Shown piece by piece: positions 27,702-34,554 of a DNA stretch of 53,539 nucleotides. Both the position numbers and the translations under genes were made by a program. Position 1 is the first letter of the stretch; the number at the start of each line of letters is the position of its first letter. The stretch is from Streptomyces hyaluromycini. GTDB taxonomy: Bacteria; Actinomycetota; Actinomycetes; Streptomycetales; Streptomycetaceae. The DNA is taken from positions 1 through 53,539 of the forward strand of contig NZ_BCFL01000044.1 of assembly GCF_002217755.1 (NCBI RefSeq). The letters run 5' to 3'. The notes under the pieces are model-generated. The model saw only the letters and a program-made list of their open reading frames with translations. It made no database searches and was not told the origin of the DNA.

Positions 27702-28919
27702 ATGTCTGCTCATTCCGAAGTCCCGCGTTTTCCGTTCCCGCCATCGTCGGTACCGTACGACCCCGGACCGGAAATGCGTGAACTCATGGGGAAATGCCCG
27801 GTGAACAAGGTCCGCCTGCCCGACGACTCTACGGCGTGGCTGGTCACCGGCTTCCACGAGATACGGGAAGTGATGATCGATCAACGTTACTCCCGCGAGC
27901 TGGTCTTCGCTCCCGGCCGCCAGGTGTACGGCACGGAGGCGTCTCTCGCTGACAGCATGGTCGGTATGGACCCGCCGGACCACACTCGCCTGCGCAAGCT
28001 GGTGGCCGGCCCGTTCACTCAGAAGAGCATCCGGGCGCTCCGCCCGAAAGTCGCCGAGATCGTAGACGATCTGATCGACTCGATGCTCGCCGGGCCCCGT
28101 CCAGCAGACCTCGTCCAGTCGTTCTCGCTGATGGTTCCGGCAAGCGTGACATGTGTACTCCTTGGCGTGCCGGCAGCGGACGCCAGCCGCTTCCACGCGA
28201 TGGCGAACAAGATATTCGGCAGCTGGAGCCGCTCTGAGGACGAGATCGCCAGGGCGTACACCGCCATGGCCGGCTACATGGCGCAGCTGATCGGCCGGAA
28301 GCGGAGAGCACCCGGGGACGACCTGATCAGCGGACTTGTCGAAAACCCCGAGTCAGCCGAGAAACTCTCAGACGTCGAACTCGTCAAGTTCTGCGTGGGG
28401 CTGCTGGCCGCCGGCCACGAAACCACCGCAAACTCGATCAGCACGTCGTTCGTAGCGCTCAGTCAGCATCCCGACGAGCTGGCCCGGCTGCGCGCCGACC
28501 CCGACCTCGCCCCCGCGGCGGTGGAAGAACTCCTGCGGTACGTGATCATCAGTGGCAGCGGATTTATCCCGCTGGCGCGGATCACCCGGGAGGAAGTGTG
28601 CCTTGGCGGGGTCACCATCCCGGCTGGGGAAATCGTCTTGCCGACGTTCGACGCCGCCAACCGGGACAGCGCCGCATTTGACGATCCGGACCGGCTTGAC
28701 GTCGGACGAGCACCCAAGGTCCACCTGAGCTTCGGCGCGGGCGCCCATCACTGCCTCGGCGCGCAGCTCGCCCGGCTGCAACTGCAGGAGGCGTTTCGCG
28801 GGCTGCTGACACGGTTGCCCGGCCTGCGGATGGCGGTGCCGATATCCGCACTCGAGTTCCGTGCGGGGCATCGCATCGCCAACCTGCGTGAGCTCCCTGT
28901 CACCTGGGACGACAAATGA
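27702..28919 (+). CDS. cytochrome P450
   Basis: 405 residues from ATG 27702, with GGAGG nine bases upstream. I-helix AGHETTA (oxygen activation), K-helix EELLRY and heme-binding loop FGAGAHHCLGAQLAR with the Cys ligand are all present, as is the usual bacterial N-terminal MRELMGKCPV region. It is class I, so it needs external ferredoxin and ferredoxin reductase, neither of which is encoded here. It follows a free carrier protein, a common arrangement for P450s that hydroxylate carrier-bound amino acids, but it could equally oxidise the finished product. Confidence 0.9.
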   Translation: MSAHSEVPRFPFPPSSVPYDPGPEMRELMGKCPVNKVRLPDDSTAWLVTGFHEIREVMIDQRYSRELVFAPGRQVYGTEASLADSMVGMDPPDHTRLRKLVAGPFTQKSIRALRPKVAEIVDDLIDSMLAGPRPADLVQSFSLMVPASVTCVLLGVPAADASRFHAMANKIFGSWSRSEDEIARAYTAMAGYMAQLIGRKRRAPGDDLISGLVENPESAEKLSDVELVKFCVGLLAAGHETTANSISTSFVALSQHPDELARLRADPDLAPAAVEELLRYVIISGSGFIPLARITREEVCLGGVTIPAGEIVLPTFDAANRDSAAFDDPDRLDVGRAPKVHLSFGAGAHHCLGAQLARLQLQEAFRGLLTRLPGLRMAVPISALEFRAGHRIANLRELPVTWDDK

Positions 28920-29050
28920 CGTGACGGGTAACGGTCGAGATCGGATCTCCGACGACTGATCAGCGCGCACGCCGAGGACACGCGGGATAACCGTGCCGCC
29001 CGACCGCCATGCCATCCGCCGGTGCGGTACGCACATAGGAGGTTTTTTCT

Positions 29051-30379
29051 GTGTCAGCATCAACACTTGCCGAACTCAACTGGGCGCAGAAAGCATGGCT
29101 GATCGGCCCTCACGACGGTATTGCTGATCTTCCCTGGCGCCACCGGTGCCAAATGCGCGTGGCTTTGCGGAAGGGAGTAGACATCGCCTCGGTCAGGGCA
29201 TCATTCGAACGGGTCATCGCACACTTCCCGATGCTGCGGGCTCAGGCGGTGCACAATGCCGATGGCGATGTTGCGCTGAGGATATTGCCGACGGTCTCAG
29301 CAAGGAACATGGTCGTCGCAGAGATCGCCGGGGATGACATCGGCGAGGTTCCGCAGGCCATCATGGACAACATGCGCGAGGAAGGCCGGCCCAACATCGG
29401 GGTCGTCCTGTTCCAGGATTCCACGCGAACCACCTTGGCGATCGAGGCCGCCCACTTCTTCCTTGACGGCGAATCTCTGGCAACGGCGGTGTCGTACGCC
29501 TTGAGGTTCCTGGAAGGGCAAGAGCCACTGTGGGACGAGGAGGGAAGCGAGGACGACACTCACCGAGCGATACTGCGGTACGAGAGGAGCGCTGCCGCGC
29601 TCAGCACCTCGCAGCGCAACATCGCCCGACTGTGCACCATCGGAGAGAAGGCAGTAGGGCTGGGAAAAGCGGGCCCATACCTCCTGCACACCGAATCATC
29701 GATCGGCGGGGCCGGCAGCCGAAGCCTGGGAAGGGCGTGCAGTGCGCTGGCGGCGAGCGCAGGCGTGCCCATGCCCGGCGTGCTGCTGTCACTGTTCCTC
29801 ATCGCCCGCGGAGCGTTGCTGGACGAACACCACACCTGGCTGGCTGTGTGCTCAGCCAACAGGTTGACGGCCCACGAGCGCAGATACGTGGGCCTGCAGA
29901 CGCGGCACGGCGCACTACTGGCCGACCTCGGATCCGGTAGCGAGACCTTCGCTGGGCTCGTACGGCGTATGACCGGGGCGCTGACCGACGCGGTACTCAA
30001 CTCGAGACATGATCCCGACGACCTGCTTCAGGCGTACCGCACCCGCGGCATCCCGGAAAATCCACCGTGCTTCTTCAATTTCATCAACGGGAGGGCGCTG
30101 GGTTCTGGCCTGGAACTGGACGAGATGGCGGGAGTGGAGGAAATACAGGTCCCGTGGGTATCCGCGCCGAGCGGTCGTTTCGCCCTGGAACTCAACTGCT
30201 TCTCCACCTCGGGGTTCGTGGGGACAAGCGTCGAACACGACCCGAAAATCTACCCGAGGGATCGGATGGCGGAGCTGCTGACCGCTGTCCACAACCTGGC
30301 TGAGCGGGCTGCACACTTCGGACCCGAAGCTACGGTGGGCCGGCTCCTGGAACAGGCAGAAGCACGAGCGGAACCATAG
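29051..30379 (+). CDS. second free-standing condensation-like protein
   Basis: 442 residues, the usual size of a condensation domain. GTG 29051 is preceded by GGAGG (29039). The motif region reads AHFFLDGES near 136-144, so the second His and DG of HHxxxDG are kept but the first His is Ala. The N-terminal ASFERVIAHFPMLRAQ and the C-terminal NFINGRALGSG region fit the C/WES-acyltransferase fold. Because the second His is the important one, activity is possible, for instance moving a residue from the free carrier at 27401 to the chain or releasing the chain. Last gene of the biosynthetic run. Confidence 0.7.
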   Translation: MSASTLAELNWAQKAWLIGPHDGIADLPWRHRCQMRVALRKGVDIASVRASFERVIAHFPMLRAQAVHNADGDVALRILPTVSARNMVVAEIAGDDIGEVPQAIMDNMREEGRPNIGVVLFQDSTRTTLAIEAAHFFLDGESLATAVSYALRFLEGQEPLWDEEGSEDDTHRAILRYERSAAALSTSQRNIARLCTIGEKAVGLGKAGPYLLHTESSIGGAGSRSLGRACSALAASAGVPMPGVLLSLFLIARGALLDEHHTWLAVCSANRLTAHERRYVGLQTRHGALLADLGSGSETFAGLVRRMTGALTDAVLNSRHDPDDLLQAYRTRGIPENPPCFFNFINGRALGSGLELDEMAGVEEIQVPWVSAPSGRFALELNCFSTSGFVGTSVEHDPKIYPRDRMAELLTAVHNLAERAAHFGPEATVGRLLEQAEARAEP

Positions 30380-30514
30380 GGCTTGCCTCCCTGTCCGGGC
30401 CGTGGGAGCTGGTCCCCTCGGACGCTGCCGATGCGCCAGCGGCGGTGATCGCGGTGAGCCCGGACCTCGCTCGAATTGCGCAGAGCCGTGCACCCCGTGG
30501 GCAGGTTTGACGAG

Positions 30515-30548
30515 AGTCACGCAGAGATGGCGAGATTTATGCGTGACT
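30515..30548 (+). promoter_or_regulatory. 9-bp inverted repeat, candidate DeoR operator
   Basis: AGTCACGCA (30515-30523) and its exact reverse complement TGCGTGACT (30540-30548), separated by 16 bases and centred about 48 bases before the DeoR-type gene's ATG. Position and two-turn spacing suit autoregulation. No second copy was noticed upstream of the NRPS operon. Confidence 0.5.
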
Positions 30549-30578
30549 TTGCTCGACTCTGGTCGTAGTGTCACCGCC

Positions 30579-31331
30579 ATGCTCTCTGACCGAAGACATC
30601 AGCTGATCCTCCGCGTGCTGCGGGCGGACGGTCCCACCAGGGTGGCCGCCCTGGCCGAAAAGGTCGGAGCAAGTCAGGCCACCATCCGGCGCGACCTCGC
30701 GCAACTGGAGGACGAGGGGCTGCTCAAGCGGGTCTACGGCGGTGCCGCCCCGATCGTCGGCGAGGACGACCCGTTCGCCGACGTGGCCGCGGTCCGGGTG
30801 GAGGCCAAGGACGCCCTGGCCCTCTGGTGCGCCGAACTGGTGCAGGACGGCGAGACGGTACTGCTCGACATCGGCACCACGGCCCAGCGGGTGGCCCGCC
30901 GCCTGCACGGCCGGTCACTGACCGTCATCACCAGCAACCTGGCGGTCTACGAGGAGCTCCAGGACGACAAGGACATCCAGCTGGTCCTGCTGGGCGGCGT
31001 GGTCCGGCGCGACTACCGCTCGCTGGTCGGCTTCCTCACCGAGGACAACCTGCGGCAGATCCACGCCGACCGGTTGTTCCTCGGCACCAGCGGCATCCGC
31101 CCCGACGGCCAGGTGCTGGACACCACCGCCGTCGAGGTGCCCGTCAAGCGGGCGATGATCGCCGCCAGCGCCCACGTGGTCCTGATGGCGGACGCCGGCA
31201 AGTTCCCCGGCACCGGAATGGCCCGGGTCTGCGGCCCCGAGGACCTCGACGTCGTGGTGACCAACGTCCCGGGGGACGACATGACGTGCGGTCGGCTGCG
31301 CGAGGCGGGAGTCGAAGTGGTCGAAGTATGA
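30579..31331 (+). CDS. DeoR/GlpR-family transcriptional regulator
   Basis: 250 residues from ATG 30579, chosen because family members begin MLxxRRHQLIL. The N-terminal winged helix contains VAALAEKVGASQATIRRDL (residues about 18-36). The C-terminal effector domain has DIGTTAQRVARRL, then TSNLAVYEEL, LLGGVVRRDYRSLVG and LFLGTSGI, the sugar-phosphate-binding fold of the family. It sits 199 bp after the last biosynthetic gene with its own candidate operator. It may regulate the cluster or be unrelated island cargo; DeoR proteins usually respond to phosphorylated sugars. Confidence 0.85.
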   Translation: MLSDRRHQLILRVLRADGPTRVAALAEKVGASQATIRRDLAQLEDEGLLKRVYGGAAPIVGEDDPFADVAAVRVEAKDALALWCAELVQDGETVLLDIGTTAQRVARRLHGRSLTVITSNLAVYEELQDDKDIQLVLLGGVVRRDYRSLVGFLTEDNLRQIHADRLFLGTSGIRPDGQVLDTTAVEVPVKRAMIAASAHVVLMADAGKFPGTGMARVCGPEDLDVVVTNVPGDDMTCGRLREAGVEVVEV

Positions 31332-31339
31332 GCATGACC

Positions 31340-31937
31340 ACCCCGGTAGTGCTTCCTTAAAGCCGTCGCCGTCCCGTGCCGGTAGGTGCGGCTCTTCGCG
31401 TTCGGTTCGGTGTACCCGAGCGTGACCGGATACGGCAATTCCTCCGGTCGGATCATCCGGCGCGGCTCGGTCGGCCGCTCGAACGGGAAGAGCAGGTTGT
31501 CCCTGCCCAGGTTCTTCACCTCGATCCAGGGCCACCGCAGGAGCCCCGGCCCGCGCCGCGACGGCGAACGGCGACCGCTCGCCGAAGGGATGCGGCGTCC
31601 GAAACGCAGACCAAGGCGCCAGCGAGTGACGTGCGTTGAACTGGCTCGAACTCCACCCGGGCTCGCTCTCGTGCACCAGCACGATGGCCCGACAGTGCCG
31701 GCCGCTCCCGCCCGGCCGCTCGGGACCGAGCTCGGACAAATTGGCAATCACCACCGGACCATCACCAGTACGTGGGACGAAGGCGTAGTGGAGCCAGCGC
31801 CGCTCCAAAGGGTCGGACATCACCATGTCCGGGAACGGCTCCACCGGGCCGAGCCGCCCGGCGGCGGGCTCTGGTCCTGTAGAGAGGGACACGGCGCGGA
31901 GACGTAACACAACGTCATACACCTCTATTTGCCGCAC
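31340..31937 (-). pseudogene. conserved hypothetical protein, frameshifted
   Basis: The minus strand encodes MRQIEVYDVVLRLRAVS and RRWLHYAFVPRTGDGP through FNARHSLAPWSAF in one frame, then WPWIEVKNLGRDNLLFPFE and MIRPEELPYPVTLGYTEPN in another, ending near ATALRKHY. The shift is in a GC run near 31550. Coding character is clear on both sides. I do not recognise a family. The 3' end has no stop until well into the opposite DeoR gene, so it is probably truncated too. Confidence 0.55.
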
Positions 31938-32164
31938 CTATCGGTCAGTCCGGGTGCGGGCAGTGACGTCCCTTCACCAGCTGCCCTAGGACCCACTACA
32001 GACTCACCAGACCCGGGAGGGTCGTCCGGCAGTACCCCTCACTCCACTCGTAAGGCGGAGTGCACCTGAGTGCCTCAACTGCTGCACTCGGACCGGGCGC
32101 GATGATTCGCGGGTCGCGTTCAGCCATGCGGACAACGGACAGCAGTAAACCCTGGCCATAATTT
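31938..32164. repeat. right end of the genomic island
   Basis: No gene. The last island bases include GGACAG (32137-32142) and CATAA (32157-32161), inverted copies of the left-end CTGTCC and TTATG. Ligase coding sequence resumes at about 32165. Confidence 0.5.
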
Positions 32165-32242
32165 CATCTCGTACCGCCACCCCGTCCCGACCGGCAAGGT
32201 CGGGACGAGCTCGGCGAGCGCGACGTCGACGGGGAAGTCCAC
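32165..32242 (-). pseudogene. ATP-dependent DNA ligase, 5' fragment (first 26 codons)
   Basis: GTG 32242 (CTGAGG upstream) encodes VDFPVDVALAELVPTLPVG then TGWRYEMK and is cut at the codon where motif I (K-x-DG-x-R) begins. The continuation KFDGHR is at 2765 on the same strand. After the cut, the frame reads into island sequence (LWPGFTA). Together with 1965-2765 this defines the insertion site of the 29.4-kb island. Confidence 0.8.
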
Positions 32243-32388
32243 AGCCTCAGACTCCGGCCACGACGATGCACATGCACGTGGAGGAGCCCCTACTGAAGCA
32301 GTCGCATCACCGTCTTCACGGTCAGCGTGAGCGGCGTGTTCTGGGCGGCCACGGCAGTGCTGTAGGCGATCGCGACGTGCTCGATCGC

Positions 32389-32526
32389 CTACATCGCGGC
32401 GCACACAATGCGGGCCTGGTGCTCGGTGAGTTCGTCACCGGCGTCGACGGCGAGCGAGGTGAGGGCGATCGCCGCGAGGACGACGAGCGCCGCGAGCAGC
32501 GCGAGGTGCTGGAACGGGAGTGGCAT
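32389..32526 (-). CDS. small membrane peptide, possibly a truncated 78-codon gene
   Basis: ATG 32526, preceded by GGAAAGG, encodes 45 residues: a single hydrophobic segment (LALLAALVVLAAIALTSLA) and a short acidic tail. The frame stops at TAG 32391-32389. Beyond it the same frame continues open to 32290 (AIEHVAIAYSTAVAAQN), still with good codon use, so the TAG may be a nonsense mutation in a longer gene. It lies upstream of the ligase fragment on the same strand and may once have shared its transcript. Function unknown. Confidence 0.4.
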   Translation of the reverse strand: MPLPFQHLALLAALVVLAAIALTSLAVDAGDELTEHQARIVCAAM

Positions 32527-33015
32527 GACTGCCTTTCCGGGCGGACAGTTGCCAGTCTCGACCCTTCCGCGGGAACCCGGGCGCCGTACAGGAGTAGATC
32601 GCGAAGTGAGACGCATATCACATTTATGTGTCTCGGTCTGTGAATCAGGGCCGTCTGGCTCCTTGTGGTCTGCGCGCGGCTGTGACTCTCAGTGATAGAT
32701 GGCTCGAAGTGACGGGAAACCCGCAGGCGTAAAACTTGTTCTCAAGCCCGGTTGGCCAGATTGCTCAGCGATGGTTGGCCACTGCGGCGTCGTTCGTTGC
32801 GGAGATGCGGCGAGGCAAGGCGTCCAGGGCGTCCCTGGTGACCGATCACGCGGCAGTGGGATGCAGCCCCGACCGACTGGGCAGCTTCCCGTCGCGACGG
32901 CACGCATCTCGTCTGACCGGGGCGTTTAGGTGGGGAAGCCCGGATCTCCGAGTGCCACTGAACCGCCGGATCCGGCTCCACGGTGGCCTAAGCCAGGTAT
33001 AGTTCTTCCTGTCGA
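32527..33015. other. 489-bp stretch without a supportable gene
   Basis: Several overlapping short frames on both strands but none with a domain, a clear ribosome binding site or consistent third-position GC bias. The DNA is somewhat less GC-rich than the coding regions. No repeat or terminator seen. Confidence 0.4.
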
Positions 33016-33134
33016 ATCGGGGGTGTCAACCACCCGATCCCGAGCGACACTGAAGGGCCCAACTCGGGAGGCAACCCGAGTCAGACCCTCCAATGCAGTT
33101 CACAAGCCCGGTCGCCTAGCTGTCGACCGGGCTT
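33016..33134 (+). ncRNA. array of three hairpins, candidate structured RNA
   Basis: Three stem-loops in 119 bases: 33016-33038 (ATCGGG/CCCGAT, extended by GGT/ACC), 33062-33081 (ACTCGGG/CCCGAGT, loop AGGCAA), and the 11-bp stem at 33104-33134. A TATAGT box at about 32997-33002 could serve as a -10. This could be a small RNA or a structured leader/trailer. On the minus strand the same DNA lies just after the small gene at 33178-33306. Confidence 0.3.
33104..33134. terminator. strong bidirectional hairpin terminator
   Basis: AAGCCCGGTCG (33104-33114) and CGACCGGGCTT (33124-33134) form a perfect 11-bp stem with a 9-base loop. There is no long T tract, as is common in Streptomyces. It lies 44 bases downstream of the minus-strand gene ending at 33178 and ends the hairpin array on the plus strand. 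Confidence 0.65.
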
Positions 33135-33177
33135 CTGCGTGCGAAGCTCCAGTCTCCCGACCGGCCCGTGTGTGGGA

Positions 33178-33306
33178 CTACTGCACAAGCTGCCCCACAG
33201 CGGCGATGATCGCCACGATCAGCCCTGCCGCCGCCAGATAGACCTGCCAACGTTCGGCATCGGTCCAGCCTCGCCGGCGAGGCTTGGCATCGTCCAGATC
33301 ACCCAC
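33178..33306 (-). CDS. small single-pass membrane protein (42 aa)
   Basis: GTG 33306 with GGGGGTGGG upstream. It encodes MGDLDDAKPRRRGWTDAER followed by a hydrophobic segment (VYLAAAGLIVAIIAAVGQL) and a TAG stop at 33178. A basic, Trp-containing head plus one membrane helix is typical of small Streptomyces hypothetical proteins. A strong hairpin follows. No function can be assigned. Confidence 0.5.
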   Translation of the reverse strand: MGDLDDAKPRRRGWTDAERWQVYLAAAGLIVAIIAAVGQLVQ

Positions 33307-33814
33307 GTCCCACCCCCAATCGATCTTCCAACAGGTTCGTCGAGGGCTTTCGGCGAACCTGCCACGATGGTCGCTGGGGGATGCGATGCGCGTAGGAAGT
33401 ACGTCACGGGTAACCCGTCGCCCGGCACCGGAACAGCACTATTGATCTGAGCTTTTCCTGAGCTTGTGCGCAGGTCAGCGGGTTGCGGACGTCCGCCGTG
33501 GAGGGTCCATCGCGCTCTGCGGACCATCGGCGAGCTGGCGTGGTCCGGAAGATGCCATCCGGACCAGGTTGACCACCGCACTGCTGCCGACCGGCTCCGC
33601 AGCCGCCCGCCGCTGCCTGTTCGTGCGCCACCCCTTCCGAGAGGATTCCTCGGCAAGTACGAGGAAGGCGAACCGGCGTGGACGGCTCCCACCCGCATCG
33701 CATTCCACCATCCACCCGCATGGGGCTCTCCCCAGCCGAGGCCCGACCGGGACGCATCGCACGTTACGCCGCGCTTGCGTCGCTCACTTGGGCCCGCCGT
33801 TAGGCGGGCAAGCA
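33307..33814. other. 508-bp stretch without a supportable gene
   Basis: Open frames here lack domains and start signals. A hairpin with a 7-bp stem (GCCCGCC/GGCGGGC, 33792-33809) could be an old terminator just before the gene mosaic. Confidence 0.4.
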
Positions 33815-33856
33815 ATGGGCTGGTTGTGGGCGATCATCGTGGGATTCGTGCTGAAT
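33815..33856 (+). pseudogene. GlsB/YeaQ/YmgE-family protein, first 14 codons only
   Basis: ATG 33815 encodes MGWLWAIIVGFVLN, the N-terminus of the small transglycosylase-associated membrane family, after which the similarity ends abruptly. First scrap of the mosaic at 33815-34440. Confidence 0.4.
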
Positions 33857-33863
33857 CAATTGC

Positions 33864-33980
33864 CTCCTGATCCTCGGCCTCTTCGGCGTCCTGATGATCG
33901 TTTACATCTCCGTCACTGGCATGAAGGGCACGACCTGGGTCCAGATGGTTAAGGCCGTGCTGCTTATCGGCGGCAGCTCC
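33864..33980 (+). pseudogene. cation/acetate symporter (ActP-like), internal fragment
   Basis: The frame reads LLILGLFGVLMIVYISVTG then MKGTTWVQMVKAVLLIGG. The GMK(G/A)TTWVQ-KA-LL signature is a conserved internal part of sodium:solute symporters of the ActP/MctC type. Nothing before or after belongs to that protein. In Streptomyces, actP normally follows the DUF485 gene, whose remnant is next. Confidence 0.55.
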
Positions 33981-33983
33981 GGG

Positions 33984-34213
33984 GCTACCGACGTACCGCG
34001 CCCCTCGAAAGAGCAACACACAAACTCCCCAGCACCGCGGAGTTCGCCGCGGTGCAGGAGAGCGCGGAGTTCGGTGAACTGCGCCGCTCCTACCGCTCCT
34101 TCGCTTTTCCCTTGACCGTCGCCTTCATCGCCTGGTGGTACTCGCGGCACGCCGCCGCGAAGCTCGACCCCAAGGCCGCGGCGATCAAGTCCCGGATGGA
34201 GGGCGGCGCATGA
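33984..34213 (+). pseudogene. DUF485 (YjcH-like) membrane protein with internal deletion and frameshift
   Basis: After GCTACCGAC (the start ATG is missing) the frame encodes TDVPRPSKEQHT. It shifts near 34023, then reads STAEFAAVQESAEFGELRRS and SFAFPLTVAFIAW directly into WYSRHAAAKLDPKAAAIKS, ending at TGA 34213. Full-length homologues, as I recall them, have a second membrane helix between two IAW-like sites, so the central third has been deleted. The family is the small partner encoded before the acetate symporter. The stop overlaps the next start (ATGA), as in the normal DUF485-actP pair. Confidence 0.6.
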
Positions 34214-34554
34214 GCCCCGTACAGCAGAGTGATCACGCCGCTGGCGAGGCCAGCGACCTGGGGGTCTCGCTGACCGACCGCTGCAACCTGCGGTGCACCT
34301 GCTGCATGCCCGAGGAGAGCCTGCAGCAGCTCGTCAAGCCCGACCTGCTCACGGACGACGAGATCGTCCACCTGATCGACATTGCCGTCCCTTCCCCCGG
34401 CATCAAGGAAGTCCACATCAGCGGCGGCGAACCTGACCCCAGGAGTAAAGGTCAGGGGCATTTTCTGGATAAATTAGATCTAAAGAGCGTTTTGTCCTGG
34501 CGGGGGTGTTTGGTATCTCGCGCGAACTGCGGGGGTTGGTGGCTGTGCACGTGA
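34210..34554 (+). pseudogene. chimeric ORF: ActP-like start joined in frame to a MoaA N-terminal fragment
   Basis: ATG 34210 encodes MSPVQQSDHAAGEAS, positioned and worded like the start of the acetate symporter that follows DUF485. It then switches to DLGVSLTDRCNLRCTCCMPE and KPDLLTDDEIVHLIDIAV, the N-terminus of MoaA (radical-SAM GTP 3',8-cyclase) with its CxxxCxxC cluster site. MoaA similarity ends at ISGGEP (about 34434); about 40 unrelated residues follow before the stop. The product could not be a working MoaA because the rest of the barrel and the C-terminal cluster are absent. Confidence 0.65.

Larger units (their letters stand above)
9484..30379. other. NRPS lipopeptide-type biosynthetic gene cluster
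   Basis: Exporter (9484), FAAL-ACAD-ACP loader (11148), C-A-PCP-Cy-A-PCP NRPS (14870), C-PCP-propeller (21268), condensation-like protein (24261), thioesterase-methyltransferase (25413), carrier (27401), P450 (27702) and a second condensation-like protein (29051). The plus-strand genes are close or overlapping and read in one direction. Expected chemistry is a fatty acyl starter desaturated at C2-C3, an aromatic residue, cysteine cyclised to thiazoline, C-methylation and P450 oxidation. No thioesterase or reductase domain ends the assembly line. I do not recognise the cluster. Confidence 0.8.
2766..32164. mobile_element. 29.4-kb GInt-like genomic island inserted in a DNA ligase gene
   Basis: Boundaries are set by the ligase gene: its 3' part ends at about 2765 and its 5' part resumes at about 32165, both on the minus strand and in the right order. 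The left end reads TTATG (2769-2773) then CTGTCC (2784-2789). The right end, read inward on the minus strand, also reads TTATG (32161-32157) then CTGTCC (32142-32137), which are short imperfect inverted ends. The four recombination genes sit at one end, 45 bp from the left border and reading inward, as in GInt islands (ginABCD: three tyrosine recombinases plus the small protein GinD). Cargo is a second ligase fragment, a transposase remnant, an exporter, the NRPS cluster and a DeoR regulator. Exact ends are uncertain by a few bases and a target duplication is at most 2-3 bp. Confidence 0.8.

Noticed and set aside
9484..31331. Possible identity of the cluster with known thiazoline siderophore or thiolactomycin-type pathways
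   Set aside because: No salicylate loader, polyketide synthase or terminal thioesterase/reductase is present, and the FAAL-ACAD-ACP start and propeller-bearing subunit do not fit those pathways.
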